From positions 1 through 64,000 of the forward strand of contig CAZAXF010000006.1 of assembly GCA_964489055.1 (NCBI GenBank): a stretch of 64,000 nucleotides of DNA, read 5' to 3'. This document shows positions 18,698 through 27,452 of this stretch, piece after piece. The DNA comes from 66-474 sp964489055 (GTDB lineage Bacteria > Pseudomonadota > Gammaproteobacteria > Xanthomonadales > Rhodanobacteraceae). A model generated the notes under the pieces. That model did not search any database. It was not told the origin of the DNA and worked only from the letters and a program-made list of their open reading frames with translations. The position numbers and the translations under genes are program-made. The stretch's first letter is position 1. Each line of letters opens with the position of its first letter.

Positions 18698-18961
18698 ATG
18701 GTGAGGATTCGTCTTTCGCGCGCCGGCGCCAAGGGCAGGCCGTTCTACCACGTGGTGGTGACCGACCAGCGCAGCCGCCGCGACGGCCGCAACATCGAGC
18801 GCCTGGGGTACTTCCATCCCGGCGCCGCCGGCGAGCACGACCAGCGTCTGGTGCTGGACGTCGAGAAGCTCAATGCTTGGGTTGCCAAGGGCGCGCAGTG
18901 CTCGGACAAGGTCCGGGCGCTGGCCAAGGAAGCGGCCAGGCAGCAGGCGGCCGCTGCCTGA
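18698..18961 (+). CDS. rpsP: 30S ribosomal protein S16
   Basis: 87 residues, beginning MVRIRLSRAGAKGRPFYHVVVTDQRS, the standard S16 start. S16 binds 16S rRNA early in 30S assembly. It is the first gene of the conserved rpsP-rimM-trmD-rplS operon. GGAG lies upstream of the ATG. The next gene begins 4 bases after its stop. Confidence 0.98.
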   Translation: MVRIRLSRAGAKGRPFYHVVVTDQRSRRDGRNIERLGYFHPGAAGEHDQRLVLDVEKLNAWVAKGAQCSDKVRALAKEAARQQAAAA

Positions 18962-18965
18962 CGCG

Positions 18966-19481
18966 ATGAACGACGGGCGGCGCGTGCTGCTCGGGCGCAT
19001 CGTCGGCGTGCACGGCGTGCGCGGTGCGGTGAAGCTGGAGTCGTACACCGAACCGCGCGTGGCGATTTTCGATTACACGCCCTGGCTGCTGGAACGCGAA
19101 GCCGGGCGCTTCGACGAAATCGCCGAAGTTTCAGGCCACGCCCAGGGCAAGGGCATCGTGGCCACGCTGGCGGGCATCGTCGATCGCGATGCCGCGGCAG
19201 GATTGATGGGCGTCCGGATTTTCGTGCCGCGCGCGGCGTTGCCGGAACCCGAATCCGGCGAGGTGTACCAGACGGACCTGGAAGGATTGCAGGTGGTCAA
19301 CATGGCGGGCGAGGACCTGGGTCGCGTCAGCCATCTGTTCGACAACGGCGCGCACGATGTGCTGGTGACGCGCGACGAAGCCGGACGGCAGCACCTGGTT
19401 CCGTACGTGATCGAGCGGTTCGTGAAATCGGTCGACCTGGATGCCGGATGCATCACGGTCGACTGGGACATCGACGATTGA
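18966..19481 (+). CDS. rimM: Ribosome maturation factor RimM
   Basis: 171 residues. The N-terminal RimM barrel begins RRVLLGRIVGVHGVRGAVKLESYTEPR; the C-terminal PRC-barrel part includes GRVSHLFDNGAHDVLVT and ends in an acidic tail. RimM binds S19 and helps mature the 3' head of the 30S subunit. It lies between rpsP and trmD with gaps of 4 and 12 bases, so the genes are co-transcribed. Confidence 0.97.
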   Translation: MNDGRRVLLGRIVGVHGVRGAVKLESYTEPRVAIFDYTPWLLEREAGRFDEIAEVSGHAQGKGIVATLAGIVDRDAAAGLMGVRIFVPRAALPEPESGEVYQTDLEGLQVVNMAGEDLGRVSHLFDNGAHDVLVTRDEAGRQHLVPYVIERFVKSVDLDAGCITVDWDIDD

Positions 19482-19493
19482 GGCGCCGCGACC

Positions 19494-20255
19494 GTGCGCA
19501 TCGACATCGTCACGCTGTTCCCGGAGTTCGTGCGCCAGTGCACGGGTTTCGGGGTGATTGGCCGGGCCGTCGAGCGCGGCGCGCTGCAGGTTGAAGCGTG
19601 GAATCCACGCGACCGTGCCGAAGGCGGCTATCGCCGGGTCGACGACACGGTGTGTGGTGGCGGTCCGGGCATGGTGATGCTGATCGAGCCGCTGCGCCGC
19701 ACGCTGGCGGCGGCACGCGAGGCGACGGGTGAGCCGGCGCCGGTGATTTTCCTGAGCCCGCAGGGACGGCGGCTCACGCAGGACAAGGTGCGGGATCTGG
19801 CGCGCTTGCCAAGGATGATCCTGTTGTGTGGGCGCTACGAAGGGATCGACGAGCGCCTGATCGAAAACGAGGTCGACGAGGAACTGTCGATCGGCGACTA
19901 CGTGCTGTCGGGCGGCGAACTGGCCGCCGCGGTACTGGTCGATGCGGTGGGAAGGTTGCAGCAGGGCGTGCTGGGCGATGCCGGGTCCGCCGAGCAGGAT
20001 TCGTTTTCCGACGGCCTGCTGGACTGCCCGCACTACACGCGGCCGGTCAGCCATGAGTATGGCGACGTGCCGGCGGTGCTGCTGTCAGGCGACCATGCGG
20101 CGATTGCCGCTTGGCGCAGGAAGCAGGCGCTGGGCCGCACCTGGCTGAAGCGGCCGGACCTGCTGCAGACGGTGGCGCTGGACGCCGAAGACGAAAAGTT
20201 GCTGGACGAATTCAAACGCGAACACAAGGGCAGGACCCATGAACAAGATCATTGA
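19494..20255 (+). CDS. trmD: tRNA (guanine-37-N1)-methyltransferase
   Basis: 253 residues from the GTG at 19494. TrmD puts a methyl group from S-adenosylmethionine on G37 of tRNAs that have G36, which prevents frameshifting. The trefoil-knot SPOUT features are visible: RIDIVTLFPEF at the start, VCGGGPGMVM, LCGRYEGIDERLIE and SIGDYVLSGGELAA, which forms the cofactor-binding knot. The 3' end overlaps rplS by 17 bases, suggesting translational coupling. Confidence 0.98.
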   Translation: MRIDIVTLFPEFVRQCTGFGVIGRAVERGALQVEAWNPRDRAEGGYRRVDDTVCGGGPGMVMLIEPLRRTLAAAREATGEPAPVIFLSPQGRRLTQDKVRDLARLPRMILLCGRYEGIDERLIENEVDEELSIGDYVLSGGELAAAVLVDAVGRLQQGVLGDAGSAEQDSFSDGLLDCPHYTRPVSHEYGDVPAVLLSGDHAAIAAWRRKQALGRTWLKRPDLLQTVALDAEDEKLLDEFKREHKGRTHEQDH

Positions 20256-20619
20256 ACAATTCGAAACCGCGCAGATGAAACGCGAGCTGCCGCCGTTCGC
20301 CGCCGGCGACACCGTGGTCGTCAACGTCAAGGTCAAGGAAGGCAACCGCGAACGCGTGCAGGCGTTCGAGGGCGTGTGCATCGCGCGCCGCAACCGCGGC
20401 CTGCATTCGGCCTTCACCGTGCGCAAGCTTTCGCACGGCACCGGCGTCGAGCGCGTGTTCCAAGCCTACAGCCCGGCCATCGACTCCATCGAGGTCAAGC
20501 GCAAGGGCAAGGTGCGCGGCGCCAAGCTGTACTACCTGCGCGGACTGGAAGGCAAGGCCGCACGCATCAAGGAAGACCTGGCCGCCAACCGCAAACCGGC
20601 CGCCTCGCGCGTCAAGTAA
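20239..20619 (+). CDS. rplS: 50S ribosomal protein L19
   Basis: 126 residues; starts MNKIIEQFETAQMKRELPPFAAGDTVVVNVKVKEG and contains the conserved RVQAFEGVCIARRNRGL and SPAIDSIEVKRKGKVRGAKLYYLR regions. L19 sits at the 30S-50S interface. Its start lies inside the 3' end of trmD. It is the last gene of the operon, with a hairpin terminator 27 bases downstream. Confidence 0.98.
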   Translation: MNKIIEQFETAQMKRELPPFAAGDTVVVNVKVKEGNRERVQAFEGVCIARRNRGLHSAFTVRKLSHGTGVERVFQAYSPAIDSIEVKRKGKVRGAKLYYLRGLEGKAARIKEDLAANRKPAASRVK

Positions 20620-20645
20620 CCGGTTTTTCCGCCAACCCAACGCCA

Positions 20646-20674
20646 GGCCGCGCGGCGCAATCCGCGCGGCCTTT
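20646..20674 (+). terminator. Rho-independent terminator after rplS
   Basis: A perfect 10-bp stem (20646-20655 with 20662-20671, loop CGCAAT) is followed by TTT. It closes the rpsP-rimM-trmD-rplS operon. The U-tract is short. Confidence 0.75.
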
Positions 20675-20699
20675 GCGTGTGCGCGTCGCCGCCACCCGA

Positions 20700-22140
20700 T
20701 TGGCGCAAGGGCAACGGCGTCCTGCCACGGATCGACACGGATGCACACGGATTCAATCCTGATCCGGGATTGCTGTTCTTTATCCGTGCCATCCGTGTCC
20801 ATCCGTGGCCAATGCTTTCATTCCGGCGGCGAAGGCAAGAGCGTTTTGCCACGGATTGACACAGATGTACACGGATCCTGTTTCGGTCCGTGCCCGTCCG
20901 CGTCCATCCGCGTCCAGTGCTCTTGATCCGTGTCATCCGTGTTCATCCGTGGCCAATGCTTTCATTCCGGCGGCGAAGGCAAGAGCGTTTTGCCACGGAT
21001 TGACACAGATGTACACGGATCCTGTTTCGGTCCGTGCCCGTCCGCGTCCATCCGCGTCCAGTGCTCTTGATCCGTGTCATCCGTGTTCATCCGTGGCCAA
21101 TGCTTTCATTCCGGCGGCGAAGGCAAGAGCGTTTTGCCACGGATTGACACAGATGTACACGGATCCTGTTTCGGTCCGTGCCCGTCCGCGTCCATCCGCG
21201 TCCAGTGCTCTTGATCCGTGTCATCCGTGTTCATCCGTGGCCGATGCTTTTGATCAATCTCGCCCCGCCGTCATCACGAGGCCGACCCGACACCCCACGC
21301 CCTCGTCATTCCGGGGCCATCGTCGGCGCAGCCGGCGATGGAACCCGGAATCTGCTCGTGGGCATCGACCGGGTGTCAGGTGGGCCGATGAAAGGCAGAT
21401 CCCGGGTTCCGTTCCGATGAAGCCGGAACGGCCCCGGGATGACGAGGGACAAGCGCGACGACGTGTCTCGCGTAGCGTGCGCTCCGCGCACGGACGACCG
21501 ATGCGCCCCCGCGCGCAGAACGCACGCTACGACGTGTCGTCATCCCGCGACCAACCCGGAGGGCTGGAACCCGAGGTGCATCTGTCGCTTGCCGGAAAGG
21601 CAACAGCTTCTTGCCACGGATGCACACGGATGCACACGGATTCAATCCTGACTCGGGATTGCTGTTCTTTATCCGTGTCATCCGTGTGCATCCGTGGCCA
21701 ATGCGTTCATTCCGGCGGCGAAGGCAAGAGCGGTTTGCCACGGATTGACACAGATGTACACGGATCCTGTTTCGGTCCGTGCCCGTCCGCGTCCATCCGC
21801 GTCCAGTGCTCTTGATCCGTGTCATCCGTGTTCATCCGTGGCCGATGCTTTTGATCAATCTCGCCCCGCCGTCATCACGAGGCCGACCCGACACCCCACG
21901 CCCTCGTCATTCCGGGGCCATCGTCGGCGCAGCCGGCGATGGAACCCGGAATCTGCTCGTGGGCATCGACCGGGTGTCAGGTGGGCCGATGAAAGGCAGA
22001 TCCCGGGTTCCGTTCCGATGAAGCCGGAACGGCCCCGGGATGACGAGAGACAAGCACGACGGCGTGTCTCACGTAGCGTGCGCTCCGCGCGCGAATAGCG
22101 CCCGACGACATCGCGTCCATTTTCCCGGTGCATTGATCCG
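20700..22140. repeat. Large repeat array: 144-bp tandem units and a 386-bp direct repeat
   Basis: About 1.4 kb without a gene. Units of 144 bases, built from the ATCCGTGTCATCCGTG motif, start at 20821, 20965 and 21109. The third unit plus about 240 further bases (21109-21494) recurs at 21710-22095, exactly 601 bases on, with only a few substitutions. A related half unit lies at 20722-20820 and again at 21610-21707. Palindromes of the GTAGCGTGCGCTCCGCGCAC type occur near 21472, 21510 and 22072. Because 144 is a multiple of three, a long frame with a 48-residue repeated peptide runs across the array; it has no support as a gene. Confidence 0.85.
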
Positions 22141-22204
22141 GCGCATCATCGCACTGCCTGGACGGCGTTACAGTGGCGGGGAGACCACACAGGAAAGGAC
22201 GGCG

Positions 22205-22981
22205 ATGGACCAGACCCCACGTCTTGACGAACAGATTGTCCTGGTCAGCGGTGCCGGGCGCGGACTGGGCAGTGCGATTGCGCGGGCCTTCGTGCAGGTC
22301 GGCGCGCGCGTGGTCGTCAATTACCGGCGCAGCCGCGCGGCGGCCGAGGCGCTGGCGGACGAGCTCGGCCACGATCGGGCGCTGGCCGCACAGGCCGACG
22401 TCACCGATGCAAGGCAGGTCGGCGCGATGCTGGATGCGGCCCGCGGCCATTTCGGCGAGCCGGTGACCACCGTGGTCAACAATGCGCTGGCGGATTTTTC
22501 CTTCAACGGCGATGCGCGTGCCAAGGGCGGCGAGATCCCCTGGAGCGACTTCGCGGCGCAGCTCGAAGGCAGCGTGCACGGCGCGCTCAACACCATCCAG
22601 GCCGCGGCGCCGGCGATGCGCGAACGCAAGTCCGGGCGCATCATCAACATCGGAAGCAACCTGTTCCAGTACCCGGTGGTGCCCTACCATGACTACACCG
22701 CCGGCAAGGCCGCGCTGCTGTCGCTGACGCGCACCATGGCCGCGGACCTCGGCCCCGACGGCATCACCGTCAACATGGTGTCCGGCGGCTTGCTGCGCAC
22801 CACCGACGCCAGTGCGGCCACGCCCGAGGCCGTGTTCGACCTGATCGCCCAGAACACACCGCTGCGACGCGTCGTCACGCCGGTGGAGTTCGCCGATGCG
22901 GTGCTGTTTTTCGCCTCGCCATGGGCGCGCGCGGTGACGGGGCAGAACCTCGTAGTCGATGGCGGGCTGGTCAAGGATTGA
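22205..22981 (+). CDS. Short-chain dehydrogenase/reductase (FabG-like)
   Basis: 258 residues from the ATG at 22205, with AGGAAAGGA just upstream. The N-terminal Rossmann motif is SGAGRGLGSAIA. The catalytic set is Ser in INIGSN, and Tyr and Lys in YHDYTAGKAALLSL. The usual NNAG is replaced by NNALAD. The family reduces or oxidises carbonyls with NAD(P)H; members nearest in character are annotated 3-oxoacyl-ACP reductase, but with no fatty-acid genes nearby the substrate is unknown. An aldo-keto reductase follows 50 bases later on the same strand. Confidence 0.9.
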   Translation: MDQTPRLDEQIVLVSGAGRGLGSAIARAFVQVGARVVVNYRRSRAAAEALADELGHDRALAAQADVTDARQVGAMLDAARGHFGEPVTTVVNNALADFSFNGDARAKGGEIPWSDFAAQLEGSVHGALNTIQAAAPAMRERKSGRIINIGSNLFQYPVVPYHDYTAGKAALLSLTRTMAADLGPDGITVNMVSGGLLRTTDASAATPEAVFDLIAQNTPLRRVVTPVEFADAVLFFASPWARAVTGQNLVVDGGLVKD

Positions 22982-23031
22982 ATCCTCGCGGCGTATGCTG
23001 GAAGCATTGAGTTGAAACGGAGGACAAGCAA

Positions 23032-23913
23032 ATGACGGAAGCCGATGCCGCCGCCGCGGGCACGTTCCGCATGGGTGGCGAAATGGAAATCCATCGCCTG
23101 GGCTACGGCGCGATGCGCGTCACCGGCGCCGGCGTGTGGGGCGAACCCGACGATCGTGCCGGGTGCCTGGCGACGCTTCGCCGGGTGCCGGAACTTGGCG
23201 TGAACTTCATTGACACCGCCGATTCCTACGGCCCGGCGGTGTCCGAGCCGATGCTGCGCGAAGCACTGCATCCCTATCCCGGGGACATGGTGATCGCCAC
23301 CAAGGGCGGACAGATCCGCACCGGTCCCAACGAATGGATTCCGCTCGGCCGGCCCGACTACCTGTTGCAGCAGGTGAAGATGAGCTTGCGCTGGCTGGGC
23401 GTCGAGCAGATCGCGCTGTGGCAGTTGCACCGGATCGATCCGAAGGTGCCGCGCGATGAGCAGTTCGGCGCCATCAAAGCCATGCTGGACGAAGGATTGA
23501 TCCGCTTTGCGGGCCTCAGCGAAGTCACGGTCGAGGAGATCGAGGCGGCGCGCAAGGTGTTTCCGGTTGCGACCGTGCAGAACCGCTACAGCGCGACGTA
23601 TCGTGTCTATGATCCGGTGCTGGAATATTGCGAGACGCAAGGCATCGGATTCATTCCGTGGTATCCATTGTCCGGCGGCAGCCTGGCCAAACCGGACTCG
23701 CCGCTGGCGGAAATCGCGCGCCGCCACCAGGCCAGCCCGACCCAGGTCGCCATCGCGTGGCTGCTCAAGCGCAGCCCGGTGATGCTGCCGATCCCGGGCA
23801 CGTCCAGGCGTGCGCACCTGGAAGAAAATGTCGCGGCCGCGAACATCGAGCTGTCCGACGAAGAATACGAAGCCCTCGACACCCTGCCGCAGCCGCACAA
23901 ATCTCACGGCTAG
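23032..23913 (+). CDS. Aldo/keto reductase
   Basis: 293 residues; GGAGG lies seven bases upstream of the ATG. The TIM-barrel family reduces aldehydes and ketones with NADPH. The catalytic tetrad is visible as Asp in NFIDTADSYGP, Tyr in the same motif, Lys in IATKGG and His in WQLHRID. The cofactor loop LPIPGTSRRAHLEEN is typical of the AKR11/YdbC-like group. It is probably co-transcribed with the SDR upstream; both could act on the same reactive carbonyls, but that is inference. Confidence 0.92.
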   Translation: MTEADAAAAGTFRMGGEMEIHRLGYGAMRVTGAGVWGEPDDRAGCLATLRRVPELGVNFIDTADSYGPAVSEPMLREALHPYPGDMVIATKGGQIRTGPNEWIPLGRPDYLLQQVKMSLRWLGVEQIALWQLHRIDPKVPRDEQFGAIKAMLDEGLIRFAGLSEVTVEEIEAARKVFPVATVQNRYSATYRVYDPVLEYCETQGIGFIPWYPLSGGSLAKPDSPLAEIARRHQASPTQVAIAWLLKRSPVMLPIPGTSRRAHLEENVAAANIELSDEEYEALDTLPQPHKSHG

Positions 23914-24308
23914 GTTGGGGTGAGCGCCAGCGAACCCCGAGGTCGCCCGCCCGCAGGCGCCCGCGGATTCGCGTCAGCACACCCGGTTTCGTGGCGTGCA
24001 CTTGGTGCACGATGCCGTTCATGTGTTCGTGATGTCTCATCGTGTGCGGAGCGCACGCTACGGGTTGCCGCAGGCGCAGGATGCCGGGTAGGGCGGGCAC
24101 CGCCCGCCAACGGGGCACCACGATCAATCGTCGAATGGCCGGATCGTTTCGTCGTCGTCGGTGTCGGTGTCCTCGGTGCCGTCGGACTTGTCGCCGAGCA
24201 GCGGTCGTGTGTTCGTGTTGCCCGATCGTGCGCGGAGCGCACGCTACGGGTTGCCGCAGGCGCAGGACGCCGGGTAGGGCGGGCACCGCCCGCCAACGGG
24301 CACCACGA
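23914..24308. repeat. Convergent junction with a duplicated 3' end of the RND gene
   Basis: No intact gene. A 186-base unit occurs twice in tandem: about 24021-24204 and 24207-24392. Each holds a GTGCGCGGAGCGCACGCTAC palindrome, a GGGCGGGCACCGCCCGCC hairpin, and the last 25 or so codons and stop of the RND pump gene. In the left copy this coding remnant lies at 24124-24204 and differs from the real gene end at one residue (Asp for Ala). The right copy overlaps the true gene end. Confidence 0.85.
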
Positions 24309-27300
24309 TCAATCGTCGAACGGCCGGATTGTTTCGTCGTCGTCGGTGTCGGTCGCCTCGGTGCCGTCGGACTTGTCGCCGAGCAGCCGGTGCACCACGA
24401 CATAGAACACCGGTACCAGCATCAACCCGAGCGCGGTGGCGCCGATCATGCCGCCGATCACGCCGGTGCCGATGGCGTGGCGGCTGTTGGCGCCGGCGCC
24501 GGTGGAGATCGCCAGCGGCAACACGCCCAGGATGAACGCGATCGAGGTCATCAGGATCGGGCGCAGGCGGATGCGGCAGGCTTCCAGCGTGGCCGCGACC
24601 AGGCCCTTGCCCTGCTTTTGTTCGTCCACGGCGAACTGCACGATCAGGATCGCGTTCTTCACCGACAATCCTATGATCGCGATCAGGCCGATCTTGAAGT
24701 AGACGTCGTTGTCCAGCCCGCGGATGCTGGTCAGCGCCACCGAGCCCAATACGCCCAGCGGGATCACCAGCATCACGGCCACCGGAATCGACCAGCTTTC
24801 ATACAGCGCGGCCAGGCACAGGAACACCACGAAGATGGAAAGCCCGAACAGCATCGGTGCCTGCGCGCCGGAGAGGATTTCCTGCAGCGACTGCCCGGTC
24901 CATTCGTAGCCGATGCCCTTGGGCAGGTACTTTGCGACCAGTTCCTGCATGGCATCGATCGCGTCGCCGGAGCTGTAGCCTGGCGCGGCGGTGCCGGTGA
25001 TCGAGATCGAGCCGATGCCGTTGTAGCGGTCGAGCTCCGGCGGCGCCAGCGACCAGCTGGTGTCGACCACGCTGGAGAGCGGCACCATCACGCCGTTCGA
25101 GGACCGGGTGTAGAAATGGCCGATGTCCGAGGGCTGCATCCGGAACGGCGCGTCGGCCTGCATTTCGACCCGCAGCACGCGGCCGTGGTAGTAGAAGTCG
25201 TTGGCGTAGACCTGCGAGAGCATCAACTGCATCGCGTTGTACACGTCGGTGACCGACAGGCCCATGGATTCGGCCTTGACCCGGTCGACGTGCATGTCCA
25301 CCGTCGGCGCCTCTTCCATGCCGCTGACGTGCACGTTCTCGAGGCGCTTGTCCTTGTTGGCCTCGGCAAGCAGCTTGTCCTTGGCGGCGACCAGTGCCTG
25401 GTGGCCCAGTCCGCCGCGGTCCTCCAGTTCGAAGTCGAAGCCGGCGAAGCGCCCGAGGCCGCGGATCACCGGCTGGTTCATCGCGAACACCCGGGCGTTG
25501 CGGATACCGGCGAACCGGCGGTTGAGCTCGGCGATGACCTCGTTGACGCCCTCGCTGCGCTTGCTCCAGTCCTTGAGGTGGATGAACGCCATGCCGACGT
25601 TCTCGCCGCGGCCGATGAAGCTGAAGCCGCCGATCGTGAACACGTGCGATACCGCGGGGACCTTCTCGACGATGCCCTCGACCTGTTTCATCACGTCGCG
25701 GGTGCGCTCGATGGTCGCGCCGGCCGGCAACTGGATGGTGGCTACGACCGAGCCCTGGTCTTCCTGCGGCACGAAACTGGAGGGCAGGTGCGCGAGCAGT
25801 AGCACCGCCACCACGATCGCCAGCGCGTAGCCGGCCAGCCAGCGCGGCGTGTGCCTGACGGCCTTGGCCAGGCGGCCGAGGTAGGCGTGCGCCATGCGCT
25901 CGTAGCCGTTGTTGAAGGCGCGCAGGAAGCGGTTGGCGCGTTCGTGTTCCGGCCGCAGCAGGCTCGCGCACAGCGCCGGGGTGAAGGTCAACGCCATCAG
26001 CGCGGACAGCATCATCGATATCGCGATGGTCACCGCGAACTGGCGGTAGATCGCGCCGACGCTGCCCGGCATCAGCGCGGCCGGCACGAACACCGAGGCC
26101 AGCACCGTGGTGACCGCGATGATCGCGCCGGTGATCTGGGTCATGCCCTTGCGCGTGGCTTCCTTCGGCGACAGGCCCTCCTCGCGCATGATGCGCTCGA
26201 CGTTCTCGACCACCACGATCGCGTCGTCCACCACGATGCCGATCGCCAGCACCAGCCCGAACAGGCTGAGCACGTTGATCGAGAATCCGAACGCGTACAT
26301 GCCGAGGAACGCGCCGGTCAGCGCCACCGGTACCACCAGGGTGGGGATCAGCGTGGCGCGCAGGTTCTGCAGGAACAGCAGCATCACCAGGAATACCAGC
26401 ACGATGGCCTCGCCCAGGGTCTTGACCACCTCGACGATGGAAACCCTGACGAAGGTGTAGCTTTCAAACGGTACGGTCCACGTGACCCCGGGCGGCAGGT
26501 TGCGGCCCAGCTCTTCCATCTTCGCCCGCACCTCGCTGGCCACGGTGAGCGCGTTGGCGCCGGGCAGCAGCGAGATGCCGAAGGAGGCGACGGGCTGGCC
26601 GTTCAGGCGCGAGAAGTTGCCGTAGTGGTCGGATCCGAGCTCCACCCGGGCGACGTCGCCCAGCGTCACGGTCGAGCCGTCGGGATTGGTGCGCAGGATG
26701 ATGTGCCGGAACTGTTCCGGGGTGGTGAAGCTCGATTCGGCCGAAACCGAGGCGGTGACGCCCTGGCCCGACGTGGCGGGCTCGGCGCCGACCGAACCGG
26801 CCGCGAACATCACGTTCTGGCCGCGCACCGCGTTCAGCGCATCGGTGGCCGTGAGGTCGTAGCCCTGCAGCTTCAGCGGGTTCAGCCAGATGCGCATGGC
26901 GTAGGGCGAGCCGAACTGGTTGACGCTGCCGACGCCTTCCAGGCGCGAGATCGGATCGATGAGCTGGGCCGCGATCACGTTGCTGAGCGCGGCCTGGTCC
27001 AGGTGCCCGGTCTTGTCCTGCAGCGAAACGCCCATCAGGAAGCCGGTCGAGGACTTGCGCACCGTGATGCCGAGGTTCTTCACCGCCTGCGGCAGGCGCG
27101 GCTCGGCGGCGTTGACCGCGTTCTGGGTCTGCACCGCCGCGGTGTCGAGGTCCGTGCCCGGATCGAAGTACAGCGTGATGTTGGACGACCCGGTGGAGTT
27201 GGACGAGGACGAGAAGTACAGAAGGTGGTCGATGCCGGAAAGGTTCTGCTCGATCACCTGCGTGACCGTGCTCTGCACCACCTGGGCATTGGCGCCCGGA

Positions 27301-27446
27301 TAGTTGGCACGCACCTGCACGCTGGGCGGGGCGATGGCCGGGTAGGCCTCGATCGGCAGGTTGAGGATCGCGATGGTGCCGCCCAGCGTGATCAGGATCG
27401 CGAGGACCCAGGCGAACACCGGACGGTCGATGAAGAACTGCGGCAT
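24309..27446 (-). CDS. RND efflux pump inner-membrane transporter (HAE-1 / AcrB-MexB type)
   Basis: 1045 residues, the normal length. It starts MPQFFIDRPVFAWVLAI, the usual first helix. The proton-relay Asp pair is present in VVDDAIVVVENVERIM, and the helices, two large periplasmic porter loops and the FVPQEDQGSV motif match the hydrophobe/amphiphile efflux-1 family, which exports drugs and other hydrophobic compounds using the proton gradient. The C-terminal tail is strongly acidic (DGTEATDTDDDETIRPFDD). The gene follows its adaptor by 6 bases. No outer-membrane factor gene lies beside it, so the pump must borrow a TolC/OprM homologue encoded elsewhere. Which drugs it exports cannot be read from sequence. 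Confidence 0.95.
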   Translation of the reverse strand: MPQFFIDRPVFAWVLAILITLGGTIAILNLPIEAYPAIAPPSVQVRANYPGANAQVVQSTVTQVIEQNLSGIDHLLYFSSSSNSTGSSNITLYFDPGTDLDTAAVQTQNAVNAAEPRLPQAVKNLGITVRKSSTGFLMGVSLQDKTGHLDQAALSNVIAAQLIDPISRLEGVGSVNQFGSPYAMRIWLNPLKLQGYDLTATDALNAVRGQNVMFAAGSVGAEPATSGQGVTASVSAESSFTTPEQFRHIILRTNPDGSTVTLGDVARVELGSDHYGNFSRLNGQPVASFGISLLPGANALTVASEVRAKMEELGRNLPPGVTWTVPFESYTFVRVSIVEVVKTLGEAIVLVFLVMLLFLQNLRATLIPTLVVPVALTGAFLGMYAFGFSINVLSLFGLVLAIGIVVDDAIVVVENVERIMREEGLSPKEATRKGMTQITGAIIAVTTVLASVFVPAALMPGSVGAIYRQFAVTIAISMMLSALMALTFTPALCASLLRPEHERANRFLRAFNNGYERMAHAYLGRLAKAVRHTPRWLAGYALAIVVAVLLLAHLPSSFVPQEDQGSVVATIQLPAGATIERTRDVMKQVEGIVEKVPAVSHVFTIGGFSFIGRGENVGMAFIHLKDWSKRSEGVNEVIAELNRRFAGIRNARVFAMNQPVIRGLGRFAGFDFELEDRGGLGHQALVAAKDKLLAEANKDKRLENVHVSGMEEAPTVDMHVDRVKAESMGLSVTDVYNAMQLMLSQVYANDFYYHGRVLRVEMQADAPFRMQPSDIGHFYTRSSNGVMVPLSSVVDTSWSLAPPELDRYNGIGSISITGTAAPGYSSGDAIDAMQELVAKYLPKGIGYEWTGQSLQEILSGAQAPMLFGLSIFVVFLCLAALYESWSIPVAVMLVIPLGVLGSVALTSIRGLDNDVYFKIGLIAIIGLSVKNAILIVQFAVDEQKQGKGLVAATLEACRIRLRPILMTSIAFILGVLPLAISTGAGANSRHAIGTGVIGGMIGATALGLMLVPVFYVVVHRLLGDKSDGTEATDTDDDETIRPFDD

Positions 27447-27452
27447 GGTCGC

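Noticed and set aside
20805..21815. 336-codon frame encoding a 48-residue repeated peptide
   Set aside because: It arises because the 144-bp noncoding repeat is a multiple of three; no ribosome site, no family, and similar frames occur on the other strand.
24021..24204. Separate pseudogene of a second RND pump
   Set aside because: Only the last 25 codons are present and they are part of a 186-base tandem unit, so it is a local duplication and not a decayed second gene.
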